From Iodobacter fluviatilis (GTDB lineage Bacteria; Pseudomonadota; Gammaproteobacteria; Burkholderiales; Chitinibacteraceae), in contig NZ_UGHR01000001.1 in the NCBI RefSeq assembly GCF_900451195.1, forward strand, positions 62,001-126,000: a stretch of 64,000 bases of DNA, given 5' to 3'. The translations under genes and the position numbers were made by a program. The notes below the pieces were generated by a model. The model worked only from the letters and a program-made list of their open reading frames with translations. It searched no databases and was not told the DNA's origin. Within the stretch, counting starts at the first letter, position 1; each line of letters starts with the position of its first letter. Shown in pieces: positions 48,330 through 56,834 of this stretch.

Positions 48330-48830
48330 ATGATACGTTCACTATTATTATTATGTTTTGTTCTGGGCGCATCGGTTCATGCACATGCTGGATTAGCAGA
48401 TAACGAAATTTCTGCAGAAAGTGTAACTGGTTCCAATATCGCGAAAAAACAACGCTGGAATGGCCTGCCATTAAATAAAAGCTATGCTGAACTCAGTGAG
48501 CAGGAAAAATTGTCTATTCATGCCCTATACCAAGACATCAAAGCGGGCGATGAGCCACCTTATCCACTAAAAGGTATGCGCGCTATTATTGATCCTGTTA
48601 ATAAAATTACGAAGAAAATATTAGTAACAGGGAATTTAGAGTTACTGCTAACCGTAAATGCCAATGGTGAAGGTGAAAATGTAGAAATCATTAGCTCGCC
48701 AGATCCGAAATTTACTCAATTAGTTATTTCAATTTTATTTATCACTCAATTTAAACCCGCCATTTGTAATGGCCAACCCTGCGCTATGCAATTCCCATTG
48801 AGTTTGAGCTTTGAAAGGCGGTTTAATTAG
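48330..48830 (+). CDS. Exported TonB-C-like protein
   Basis: A 166-residue protein with a signal peptide (about 1-20, ending AHA) and a C-terminal part resembling the TonB C-terminal fold: LELLLTVNANGEGENVEIISSPDP followed by TQFKPAICNGQPCAMQFPLSLSF. Unlike true TonB it has no N-terminal anchor with proline-rich spacer, so energy transduction is unlikely. Two cysteines (CNGQPC) may form a disulphide. It lies in AT-rich DNA between hlyD and the NHL gene; function in the secretion locus is unknown. Confidence 0.65.
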   Translation: MIRSLLLLCFVLGASVHAHAGLADNEISAESVTGSNIAKKQRWNGLPLNKSYAELSEQEKLSIHALYQDIKAGDEPPYPLKGMRAIIDPVNKITKKILVTGNLELLLTVNANGEGENVEIISSPDPKFTQLVISILFITQFKPAICNGQPCAMQFPLSLSFERRFN

Positions 48831-48923
48831 AGAAGAAATATGATGACGGACCATAGTTAGAGAAAATAACTAAATAAATTAACCGTTACCTGTAAAAATT
48901 CATTTAAATACAACTGGTGCTTT

Positions 48924-49964
48924 ATGGCTTTTGTTCGTTTTTTATTAATGTCTATATTTTTAATTGATTGTTCTTTTACCGCGATCAATACAATTGATCG
49001 TACTGATTATGGCAGAGTGATAGTTAAAAGTTTGATTGCTAAAAATAGTGACGTACCCATTGATATGCCAAATGATATTTTGTTTGATTTAAATGGTGAT
49101 ATGTATATATCTAACACGGGCCATTGCAATATATTAAAACTAAACGTAAAAGGGAAAATGTCGGTGTTTGCTGGAAAGAGGGGAGTTTGCGCCTATCGTG
49201 ATGGGCCAATAAAAACAGCACTCTTTAATAATGTTAATGGCTTAGCAATGGATGATGGTGGAAATATTTATATCGCAGATAGCGGGAATCGGCGTATTCG
49301 GAAAATATCTAAGGATGGTCAAGTTAGTGCAATTGCTGGCGATGATAAAAAACTCGTAAATATTCATGGTGGTTGGGATGGACCTGCTTTGTCTGCGCTG
49401 TTTGTAGCACCTGACAGAGTAAGAATAGATAAACAAGGCAATCTTTATATTATTGATTTAGGTGTAGTACGAAAATTATTAACGGATGGTAATGTAGTCA
49501 CCATTGCAGGTACATATAATGATTATGTGGATGAGAATGATTTTTTTAAGGAGAATATAACTGATATTGCAATTTCAAAAAACGATGAAATTTATTTGTC
49601 ATCTGCTAAGAATAGAGTGATAAAAATAGATGTAGCTGGTTCACCAAGTAATTTGGCTGGTGAATCGGGTAAATATGGAAATGTGGATGGAGAAAAACCA
49701 AAACTAGGTTTGCCTATGAGGGTTGCGGTTGATATGCATGGTAACTCTTATGTTTCTGATCAAAATAGATTAAAAAAAATCACAAAAAATGGATTTGTAA
49801 CTTCTATATCATTCAATACACTTTTAGGTAAGAAATTAAAATCTGGAGGAGTTTTTGTTGTTTTTGATCGCAATGATGTAATGCATTTAGTTGATGTTGG
49901 AGGGGATGAAATTTATCGGATTGAAAGGCATGACTTGATCGATTTTCATGTATTTAATTTTTAA
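48924..49964 (+). CDS. Exported NHL-repeat beta-propeller protein
   Basis: A 346-residue protein with a hydrophobic N-terminus (about 4-18), probably a signal peptide; a cysteine follows (FLIDCS) but the lipobox is poor. The rest shows four or five NHL-type repeats: DILFDLNGDMYISNTGHCNILKL, GLAMDDGGNIYIADSGNRRI, VRIDKQGNLYIIDLGVV, VAVDMHGNSYVSDQ. NHL propellers bind proteins or ligands. The gene is strongly AT-rich compared with the window, pointing to horizontal origin. Sitting inside the secretion locus, it may act with the exported protein (inference). Confidence 0.75.
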   Translation: MAFVRFLLMSIFLIDCSFTAINTIDRTDYGRVIVKSLIAKNSDVPIDMPNDILFDLNGDMYISNTGHCNILKLNVKGKMSVFAGKRGVCAYRDGPIKTALFNNVNGLAMDDGGNIYIADSGNRRIRKISKDGQVSAIAGDDKKLVNIHGGWDGPALSALFVAPDRVRIDKQGNLYIIDLGVVRKLLTDGNVVTIAGTYNDYVDENDFFKENITDIAISKNDEIYLSSAKNRVIKIDVAGSPSNLAGESGKYGNVDGEKPKLGLPMRVAVDMHGNSYVSDQNRLKKITKNGFVTSISFNTLLGKKLKSGGVFVVFDRNDVMHLVDVGGDEIYRIERHDLIDFHVFNF

Positions 49965-49993
49965 TTAAATTCTTTTAATATGAAGAGAAAAAT

Positions 49994-50251
49994 ATGGCTA
50001 AAATATACAGAGATGCTGAAAAAATCACCATTGAGGATGGCACTGGTGGAACTGTTGAGCTATCAAATGATGGACAACTTTCCATTAAAGGCCCGACTGG
50101 CTATATTGTTGGAAACTTAAATGGTAAATTCACTGGAAGCATGAAACTTGGTGTATTTACTTTTACTCAATCGACAGATAAAAGCGGGAGTATTTCATTT
50201 ACCAATGGCATGATTACTGGAACATTAGAAGTTGGTGATTTAACCGGGTAA
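49994..50251 (+). CDS. Glycine-rich putative type I cargo, N-terminal part (frameshifted)
   Basis: Frame of 85 codons starting MAKIYRDAEKITIEDGTGG with GAAGAG upstream. It has no signal peptide and reads as short beta strands with Gly turns. It stops at TAA 50249. Adding one G to the GGG at 50246-50248 would continue it into the following frame (…LTG then VTGVSISADKVLSGA) with no break in character. So this and the next frame were probably one gene of about 425 codons. No family is recognised. Confidence 0.6.
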   Translation: MAKIYRDAEKITIEDGTGGTVELSNDGQLSIKGPTGYIVGNLNGKFTGSMKLGVFTFTQSTDKSGSISFTNGMITGTLEVGDLTG

Positions 50252-50280
50252 CAGGAGTTAGTATTTCAGCGGATAAAGTA

Positions 50281-51270
50281 TTGAGTGGTGCAGTCAGTCT
50301 CTCAAGAGACAATGGAAAGTGGGTTGCTGAAGGGCATATTGCAGTTAATGTGTTTGGTAAAACTATTGTTTTAGGTAAAAAAGAGCTGGATATTAATGTT
50401 CCGAAAAATATTGATGAGTTGTCTGAATCATTAAAGAATGTCTTGCCAGTAATAAATTTGTTAAAAGAGCATCGTAAAGAATTTGAAGATATAGAAAAAC
50501 AAATAAATTCAAATTTAGAATCAGACAGAAAAGATGCTGCCAATAAATTGGCACAACTATTAATCCCTTATTCACAAGTTGCCTCTTATTATGAAAGTGG
50601 TGAACATATTAATGGATATGATCCATTAGCTGCGGTAAGGAATGTATTAAAGCAGGAGTTAGAAATTGCATTGCGTCCAAGTACGGATGCTTGGGGACGT
50701 TTGCCGCGAGATGCTGATTTTGGTAAGGACCCAAATACAGGGGGAGGCGGCGGCAACAATGGTGACACCAACACTGGTTATATTGAAATTCCTGGAGGAG
50801 TGCCAGCTGTTGAGGTAGGGCCTGGGCGTGGAATTGATCACCCAGGCACTGTTATTGTTGGGCCAATTATTATAATTGGTGGCGGTGGCGGTGGCGGTGG
50901 CGGTGGCGGTGGCGGTGGAAGCGGCGGTGAATTTGGCGAACCACCCAAGAGAAAAAGACCTCCTGAGACGCCGCGTTCCTTACCTTCTCCTGCTGAGAAT
51001 GAAGTGCAAAAGGGGTATCTCTCTGCGCCTAGCTCACAGATGGAGCCATCAAATTTTAGCGATAACAAGGTGGATGCTAATCTAGATTCCTTAATCTCAT
51101 CCATGGCCGGTATGAAAGTTTCAGGCTCTGCCCCACTTAGCCTAAATCCGCAAAATGTAGAATTGCTACAGCCCGTTTACGCAGCCAGCCTGAATTTATT
51201 GTTGAATCAGAAATCAACACCCAGCCAGCCTTGGCTGGGTTTTTATTTGAGTCCCCGTAATGAAGCTTAA
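50281..51270 (+). CDS. Glycine-rich putative type I cargo, main part
   Basis: Main part of the putative exported protein. The frame is open from 50239; TTG 50281 is a poor start, which supports the frameshift with the upstream piece. Order: beta-rich segment, a charged helical segment (about 40-120), a Gly/Asn-rich linker, VIVGPIIIIG followed by 14 glycines in a row, a basic Pro-rich stretch (PPKRKRPPETPR), then a helical C-terminus. No signal peptide, so export would need a C-terminal signal through the HlyB/HlyD pair. No RTX nonapeptides. The last 11 bases overlap hlyB. Function unknown. Confidence 0.6.
   Translation: MSGAVSLSRDNGKWVAEGHIAVNVFGKTIVLGKKELDINVPKNIDELSESLKNVLPVINLLKEHRKEFEDIEKQINSNLESDRKDAANKLAQLLIPYSQVASYYESGEHINGYDPLAAVRNVLKQELEIALRPSTDAWGRLPRDADFGKDPNTGGGGGNNGDTNTGYIEIPGGVPAVEVGPGRGIDHPGTVIVGPIIIIGGGGGGGGGGGGGGSGGEFGEPPKRKRPPETPRSLPSPAENEVQKGYLSAPSSQMEPSNFSDNKVDANLDSLISSMAGMKVSGSAPLSLNPQNVELLQPVYAASLNLLLNQKSTPSQPWLGFYLSPRNEA
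50878..50916 (+). repeat. GGTGGC hexanucleotide repeat
   Basis: Six and a half GGTGGC units encode an uninterrupted glycine run. Units of six bases keep the reading frame, so slippage would change linker length, not on/off state. Confidence 0.9.
51220..51248 (+). terminator. Intrinsic terminator within the cargo gene end, before hlyB
   Basis: CCCAGCCA and TGGCTGGG form a perfect 8-bp stem around GCCT, followed by TTTTTATTT. It lies in the last codons of the cargo frame and 12 bases before the hlyB start, so most transcripts would stop before the transporter gene. Confidence 0.8.
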
Positions 51271-53392
51271 TAATTTAAACAATTCCCCTCCCCCAATTGA
51301 TAGCGCCTTAATTTGCCTGGTCTTACTCGCCCGTTTTCATCAAATTGCCATCGAGCCAGAACAAATCAAACATCAATATGCCGATGCAGGCGGGGTATTG
51401 GCTGAGGCGGATACTTTGCTGGCGGCTAAGCAGGCGGGTTTAAAGGTTAAAGCAATCAACACTCGCATGGATAAGCTGGAGCGCACGCCTTTGCCAGCCA
51501 TGGCAAGAACGCTGAATGGGGATTGGGTGATTCTGGCAAAGGTAGAGGGCGATACGGTGCTTTATCAGCCTGCGCAGGGCAGGCCACTGCAATGTAGTCG
51601 GCAGGAATGGTTAAGCATGTGGTCTGGGCGTTTGATTTTATTTACTTCTCGCGCAAGCTTAGCGGGCGATTTGGCGCGGTTTGATTTTTCTTGGTTTATT
51701 CCATCGGTGGTGAAATACCGGCATTTGCTGGGCGAGGTATTGCTGCTTTCTTTTGTCTTGCAATTGATAGGGCTGGCAACGCCGCTGTTTTTTCAGGTGG
51801 TGATGGATAAGGTGTTAGTCCATAGGGGGCTCACCACGCTCGACGTGCTGGCAATTGGTTTGCTGGTCATTTCTATTTTTGAAGTGGCGATGACCGCGCT
51901 GCGTACTTATGTATTTAGCCACACCACTAATCGCATCGATGTTGAGCTGGGGTCAAAATTATTCCGGCATTTGCTGGCTCTGCCCTTGGCTTACTTTCAA
52001 GCGCGGCGCGTAGGCGATTCGGTGGCAAGGGTGCGGGAGTTAGAAAACATCCGTAATTTTCTGACTGGCCAGGCGCTGACTTCGGTGCTGGATTTATTCT
52101 TTTCAATCGTTTTCCTCTCCGTGATGGCGTTTTATAGCGGTTGGCTGACTTTAATTGTCTTGGTTTCCCTGCCTTGCTATATCGCCGTTTTCGCCTCAAT
52201 TACCCCCTTGTTGAAAGCGCGTCTGGAAGAGAAGTTTGTCCGTGGTGCAGAGAATCAATCCTTTTTGGTGGAGGCCGTCAGTGGTATTGAAACGCTTAAA
52301 TCGATGGCGGTGGAGCCTCAGCTAACACGGCGTTGGGACAATCAATTGGCAGCTTATGTGGCGGCTAGTTTTAAAGTGGCCAATCTGGCAAATATCGGCA
52401 GTCAAGGCGTGAGCCTGATTCAAAAAATGGTTACCGTGGCCACGATGTGGCTGGGTGCAAAACTCGTGATTCAGGGCGATTTAAGTGTGGGGCAGTTGAT
52501 TGCTTTTAATATGTTGGCGGGGCGAGTCGCCAGCCCTGTGATGCGTTTGGCACAGCTTTGGCAGGATTTTCAGCAGGTGGGGATTTCGATGCAGCGCTTG
52601 GGCGATATATTAAACACCCGCAGCGAAGCCAAACAAAGCCGTGCGCAACTGCCGCCGATTCAAGGATTGATTGAGTTTGACCAAGTGCATTTCAGATATC
52701 GCCCCGATGGCGCAGAAATTTTGCGTGGCGTAAGCCTAAGCATACAGGCAGGACAAGTGATTGGCATTGTGGGGCGATCTGGTTCAGGTAAAAGCACGCT
52801 GACCAAATTACTACAAAGACTATATGTGCCAGAACGAGGTCGCGTACTCATTGATGGAATTGATTTAGGACTTGCCGATCCCACATGGCTAAGGCGGCAA
52901 ATTGGCGTGGTCTTACAAGAAAATCTGCTGTTTAACCGCAGCATTAGGGACAATATTGCACTGGCAGAGCCTGGGGCCAGTATGGAATTAGTGATTGCAG
53001 TGGCAAAACAAGCCGGTGCTCATGAATTTATTGTCGAGCTTCCTGAAGGCTACGACACTATGGTTGGCGAGCATGGCACGGGTTTATCCGGTGGGCAAAA
53101 ACAACGCATCGCCATCGCCCGCGCACTATTAAGTAACCCACGGATTCTGATTTTTGATGAAGCCACCAGCGCTTTGGATTATGAATCTGAACGCATTATC
53201 CAAAACAATATGCACAGCATCTGCCAAGGCCGGACGGTGCTGATTATTGCCCACAGGCTAAGCGCCGTCCGAGGCGCGGATAAAATTGTTGCTATGGACA
53301 GGGGGCAGCTGGTGGAGCAGGGTAGCCATACGGAATTGCTGACAAGGGAAGATGGCTATTACGCAAGATTACATGCCATGCAGGCCAGTTAG
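51260..53392 (+). CDS. HlyB-type ABC transporter with C39-like domain
   Basis: Type I secretion ATPase/permease of 710 residues. Residues 1-135 form a C39-like domain that has lost the protease cysteine (SALICLVLLARFH), as in HlyB, so it docks cargo without cutting it. Membrane helices occupy about 150-430. The ATPase part has Walker A VGRSGSGKST (about 505), signature LSGGQKQR, Walker B ILIFDEATSALD and IAHRLS. It shares motifs with RTX exporters (LATPLFFQVVMDKVLVHRGL, LLALPLAYFQARRVGDSVARVREL). Start ATG overlaps the cargo stop by 11 bases. GC is higher than in the genes just upstream. No tolC-like gene is in the window. Confidence 0.93.
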   Translation: MKLNNLNNSPPPIDSALICLVLLARFHQIAIEPEQIKHQYADAGGVLAEADTLLAAKQAGLKVKAINTRMDKLERTPLPAMARTLNGDWVILAKVEGDTVLYQPAQGRPLQCSRQEWLSMWSGRLILFTSRASLAGDLARFDFSWFIPSVVKYRHLLGEVLLLSFVLQLIGLATPLFFQVVMDKVLVHRGLTTLDVLAIGLLVISIFEVAMTALRTYVFSHTTNRIDVELGSKLFRHLLALPLAYFQARRVGDSVARVRELENIRNFLTGQALTSVLDLFFSIVFLSVMAFYSGWLTLIVLVSLPCYIAVFASITPLLKARLEEKFVRGAENQSFLVEAVSGIETLKSMAVEPQLTRRWDNQLAAYVAASFKVANLANIGSQGVSLIQKMVTVATMWLGAKLVIQGDLSVGQLIAFNMLAGRVASPVMRLAQLWQDFQQVGISMQRLGDILNTRSEAKQSRAQLPPIQGLIEFDQVHFRYRPDGAEILRGVSLSIQAGQVIGIVGRSGSGKSTLTKLLQRLYVPERGRVLIDGIDLGLADPTWLRRQIGVVLQENLLFNRSIRDNIALAEPGASMELVIAVAKQAGAHEFIVELPEGYDTMVGEHGTGLSGGQKQRIAIARALLSNPRILIFDEATSALDYESERIIQNNMHSICQGRTVLIIAHRLSAVRGADKIVAMDRGQLVEQGSHTELLTREDGYYARLHAMQAS

Positions 53393-53423
53393 TCATTTGT
53401 AGTGATGAGTCTCCCTGCTTGCC

Positions 53424-55769
53424 TCAAGGCAACAACTCCACTCTCACTTGCCTGCTGTCACTCCTGCCCTGATCGTCCACCACGCTAAGCTGGTGCCAGC
53501 CGCCTGCCTGTGGCCGCCATGCGAGCCCTGTTGATTTGGCGCTGCCCAGATAGATCTGATTATCGAACCAGTAGAGCTGTTCGCCGCTGGCGGCGGCTTG
53601 CAGGGGGATGGTTTCGTCGGGTTTGGATAGGCGCAGGGTGTAGGCGAGGCCTGCCAAGGGCGAGCTGATTTTTGGGGCGTCACCCGTGCTTGCCATGCCG
53701 CTGCAATCGATATGCGGTGGTTTGCGGCGAGGGACGCCTGCTTCTTTAAATAGCCTTGCCATATCGCTGCTCCAAAACTCAAACACCTCGGTTTTGGTAT
53801 GGGCAGGATCGTAAGGTGGGCAGACGGCGAGGCCGCTTTGGGTATCGACGTGTACCGGCTGATGCAGGGTACTGACGCGGATAGGCGATTTGCCTGGGAT
53901 AAACCATGTGCTGCTTTGCTGCGGGCAATAGGCATTGGGTAGGTCGCCGCTGGCGGTGCAGATGTTGATGCGTTTTAGGCCCAGAGGCGTGCTGCGTGGC
54001 TGCGGTTTATCAGCGGGCTTTGCCAGGGCCAGTGCATCGCTGATGCGAAAGAACAGCGGGGCTGCGGCTTCCAGCCCGATGAGCGCCGGGTTGCCTTGTC
54101 CGTCAAAATTGCCCAGCCAGACCACCAGCACATAGGGGCCAACCACGCCTGCTGTCCATGCATCACGAAAGCCCCATGAGGTGCCGGTTTTAAACGCCAC
54201 CGGCCAAGCATTTGTGCCGCCGTCTGGCCGAGGATTTTTGCTTAGCATATCCAGCGCCAGCCAGCTGGCTTCGGGGCTAAGTAAAACTTCGCCATCTGCT
54301 CGTGGGCTTTTGCTTGGCATGCCTAAGGCCAGTCTACTGGTTTCGGGTGCTGCTAAGACGTCACCGCGTGGCTTGGGGCTTTCTTTCAGGTAGCGCAGCG
54401 GTGTTAAACGACCCTCATTAAGCAGCATGGTATACAGCCCGGCCAGCTCGACCATGCTAACTTCTCCACCGCCCAGCACGAGTGCCAGCCCGTAGTGATT
54501 TTCTGATTTCAGTTTACTAATGCCAGCCAGCTGCAAAAAATCGTAAAAGCTGGGGTTTTTAAGCTGGCTGGCTAGCCATACGGCGGGGATATTGCGGCTT
54601 TTGATCAGGGCTTCGGTGGCGCTTAAGGGGCCAACAAAGCGCCCGTCGAAGTTTTCCGGCTGATAGGGGCCAAAGGCGCTGGGCGTGTCGCGCAAAATGC
54701 TCTGCGGGTGAATCACGCCCTGATCTAGGCCCAGTGCATAAATAAACGGTTTTAAAGTGGAGCCGGGGGAGCGTTTGGCCTCGGTGCCATTCACCTGCCC
54801 AGAGATGCTGGCGTTGAAATAATCCGCCGAGCCGACTAAGGCGCGTACCGATTGATCACGGGTATCCACCAGCATGGCGCTGGCGTTCACAATGCCGCGC
54901 GTGCTGCTTTGGGCCAGATATTGGCGGATTTGTTTTTCCAGCAGGGTTTGCAATTGCAGATCGAGCGTAGTGTTCAGCGTACTTTGCTCTGGCGAATCGG
55001 CCAGCCTTTGCTCTACCCAATGCGGCGCACGGAATGGTAGTTGCTCAAGGCGCTTTACCGGTAGCGGCAGGGTCATCAGGCGGATTTGCTCTGGGCTCAC
55101 TTTGTAGCGCTGTTGCCAGCGCAGCCACAAGCGCTGGCGGGCCTCGGTAAGCGATGCGCCGCTGCCCAAACGCTGATTTGGCTGCTGTGGAATCACCGCC
55201 AGCGTCAGGCTTTCTGGCAGGGTGAGCGTTTTGGCGGCCTTGCCAAAGTAAGCAAGGCTGGCCGCCGCTGCGCCTTCAATATTTCTGCCATAGGGGGCGA
55301 GGTTTAAATAGGCCTCCAAAATATCGTGCTTGCTGTAACGCGCCTCCAGCCACAGCGCTAGGCCAATTTGCCTGAGCTTGCCAGCGGGGCTTTTGGTATT
55401 GAGACGATATTTAAGCCGTGCCAATTGCATAGTCAGCGTAGAAGCGCCTTGCCTGGCTCCTCCGCCGTAAGTGGCCGTGATGGCGCGAAGCAGCGAGATG
55501 GGGTTGATACCAGGGTGATAGTAAAACCAGCGGTCTTCTTGCAATTTAAGCGCGTCGATTAGCGTGGGGGAAAAGTCCTCCAGCGGCAGCCACAGCCGGT
55601 AGCGCTGATCGGGGGCAAGAGTCAGCCGCAGCAATTTACCATCTTGCGCCAACACGGCAGTCGATCCCGCAACAGCCAGCGATTCATGCGGCCACAGGCG
55701 GATCAGCAGCAGCGGGCTGAAAATCAGCAGGGCAAGGATGAAGCGTTTGAAAAGCCGATGTTTTAACAA
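53424..55769 (-). CDS. pbpC: Penicillin-binding protein 1C
   Basis: Bifunctional peptidoglycan synthase of 781 residues. N-terminal membrane anchor (about 8-25); glycosyltransferase motifs EDRWFYYHPGINP and GASTLTMQLARL; transpeptidase motifs SxxK at S337 (SPGSTLKPF), SRN and KTGT at 527-530; C-terminal BiPBP_C domain (about 690-781). Unusual: a 24-residue unit just before the KTGT region is tandemly duplicated, SPKPRGDVLAAPETSRLALG then SPRADGEVLLSPEASWLALD, about 14 of 24 identical. PBP1C usually pairs with the macroglobulin YfhM, here 1.5 kb upstream. Confidence 0.94.
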   Translation of the reverse strand: MLKHRLFKRFILALLIFSPLLLIRLWPHESLAVAGSTAVLAQDGKLLRLTLAPDQRYRLWLPLEDFSPTLIDALKLQEDRWFYYHPGINPISLLRAITATYGGGARQGASTLTMQLARLKYRLNTKSPAGKLRQIGLALWLEARYSKHDILEAYLNLAPYGRNIEGAAAASLAYFGKAAKTLTLPESLTLAVIPQQPNQRLGSGASLTEARQRLWLRWQQRYKVSPEQIRLMTLPLPVKRLEQLPFRAPHWVEQRLADSPEQSTLNTTLDLQLQTLLEKQIRQYLAQSSTRGIVNASAMLVDTRDQSVRALVGSADYFNASISGQVNGTEAKRSPGSTLKPFIYALGLDQGVIHPQSILRDTPSAFGPYQPENFDGRFVGPLSATEALIKSRNIPAVWLASQLKNPSFYDFLQLAGISKLKSENHYGLALVLGGGEVSMVELAGLYTMLLNEGRLTPLRYLKESPKPRGDVLAAPETSRLALGMPSKSPRADGEVLLSPEASWLALDMLSKNPRPDGGTNAWPVAFKTGTSWGFRDAWTAGVVGPYVLVVWLGNFDGQGNPALIGLEAAAPLFFRISDALALAKPADKPQPRSTPLGLKRINICTASGDLPNAYCPQQSSTWFIPGKSPIRVSTLHQPVHVDTQSGLAVCPPYDPAHTKTEVFEFWSSDMARLFKEAGVPRRKPPHIDCSGMASTGDAPKISSPLAGLAYTLRLSKPDETIPLQAAASGEQLYWFDNQIYLGSAKSTGLAWRPQAGGWHQLSVVDDQGRSDSRQVRVELLP
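54237..54380 (-). repeat. 72-bp diverged tandem duplication inside pbpC
   Basis: Two in-frame 72-bp units (54237-54308 and 54309-54380) encode related 24-residue segments, the second in protein order matching the normal PBP1C sequence (LSPEASWLALDML). Divergence between units means the duplication is not recent. Confidence 0.75.
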
Positions 55770-55900
55770 GCGGTGTTTCCTGGGGCTAAAAAAAACCTAA
55801 GGTCTGTAGACACGGAGATCACTAAGAACACAGAGCACACGGAGAAAACCGTAAGAGTATAAATCTCAACACACAATAGGCGGCACTTAAGTACTGCAGC

Positions 55901-55991
55901 CTCCCTCTTTGTAAAAGGGAGATTGAGGGGGATTTGCTGTGGTTTGGTGCCTTGTTGTAAAGGTATGCAATGTTAAATCCCCCCTAGCTCC
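55901..55991. repeat. Truncated copy of the TTTGTAAAAGGG repeat element
   Basis: Left arm CTCCCTCTTTGTAAAAGGGA and GATTGAGGGGGATTTGC, then a spacer, then AAATCCCCCCTAGCTCC, where the copy ends abruptly against the flank of the next copy. Confidence 0.7.
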
Positions 55992-56132
55992 TAATGCCGT
56001 TCACTTAAGGTATTGGCTTTGCTTCCCCCTTTGTAAAAGGGGGATTGAGGGGGATTTGCCTTTGGTTTTTTGCTTATTTAAGCTCAGCGTTAACTGCAAA
56101 TCCCCCCTAGCCCCCCTTTTTCAAAGGGGGAA
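55991..56132 (+). repeat. Left copy of ~140-bp inverted repeat flanking yigZ
   Basis: Contains a 30-bp flank (TAATGCCGTTCACTTAAGG...) and a MITE-like element with inverted arms (CTTCCCCCTTTGTAAAAGGG and AATCCCCCCTAGCCCCCC...). Bases 55991-56071 match the reverse complement of 57153-57233 with one mismatch; the rest matches more loosely. Confidence 0.85.
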
Positions 56133-56243
56133 TAAGTGCATCAAAATTTGATGTAGATACTTATCGCGTAACTCAAGCTACGAATGCTTGGTTTTCTCCG
56201 TGTGCTCTGTGTCTACAGAACTTTTCCGCAGTAGATTTGCAAA

Positions 56244-56834
56244 TCAGCTACTCGTAAGCCGAACCTGCCCGGCGCATAGATTATTGATTTCTTCCAGCAG
56301 CGCAGTGGTTTTGTCGGTGGCAAGTTGCAGCTGTAAATAGGCTTCGATATTGCTGTAGTGCACGCCTAAAACAAGGCCTTCGTTTTGGGCGACGAAGCGG
56401 CGGATGCGGCCTTCGTCGGCGAAGGGCAGGGCGATTTCGATATTATTTTGGGCGACGCTGGTGATGTATTCGGCATCCAGCAGGGCGGTGGCAATGGCAT
56501 CGGTGTAGGCGCGGGTTAAGCCGCCAGCGCCCAGCTTGATCCCGCCAAAATAGCGCACCACCACGCCTAAAACGCCTTCTAAATGCTTGTGCTGCAAGAC
56601 ATTCATAATCGGCTTGGCCGCCGTGCCCGATGGCTCGCCATCATCATTCATCCCCGATTCACCGCCCGCCAGCAGTGCCCAGCAAACATGCCGCGCCTCG
56701 GGGTGTTGCTTCCAATATCCATCGACCAAGGCCAGCGCCTCAGCGCGGCCGCTCACCGGGTGGATATGAGCAATAAAACGGCTTTTTTTAATGATGATTT
56801 CTGCAGAAACGGCAGTGGCAAGGGATGTAGTCAT
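56244..56834 (-). CDS. yigZ: YigZ/IMPACT-family protein
   Basis: Protein of 196 residues with the IMPACT/UPF0029 N-terminal domain: KKSRFIAHIHPVSGR, MNDDGEPSGTAAKPIMNVLQ, GVVVRYFGGIKLGAGGLTRAY, then the short DUF1949-type C-terminal domain. Length equals E. coli YigZ (about 204). Biochemical role is not settled; a link to translation or nucleotide binding is proposed for the family. It sits between yfhM and pbpC inside a pair of inverted repeats, so it appears to have been inserted there. Confidence 0.92.
   Translation of the reverse strand: MTTSLATAVSAEIIIKKSRFIAHIHPVSGRAEALALVDGYWKQHPEARHVCWALLAGGESGMNDDGEPSGTAAKPIMNVLQHKHLEGVLGVVVRYFGGIKLGAGGLTRAYTDAIATALLDAEYITSVAQNNIEIALPFADEGRIRRFVAQNEGLVLGVHYSNIEAYLQLQLATDKTTALLEEINNLCAGQVRLTSS

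Larger units (their letters stand above)
55827..56212. repeat. Inverted 23-bp repeat around the intergenic repeats
   Basis: ACACAGAGCACACGGAGAAAACC at 55828-55850 occurs in reverse complement at 56190-56212. A looser relative with CACAGAG copies lies at 56885-56925. Such CACAGAG strings look like remnants of dispersed repeats. Confidence 0.7.

Noticed and set aside
50246..50252. Programmed -1 frameshift in the cargo gene
   Set aside because: The site does not fit the X XXY YYZ slippery pattern, and hlyD needs a shift in the other direction; mutation or base error is simpler.
55939..56151. Plus-strand frame of 70 codons in the intergenic repeats
   Set aside because: It is made of the repeat arms themselves and has no independent support.
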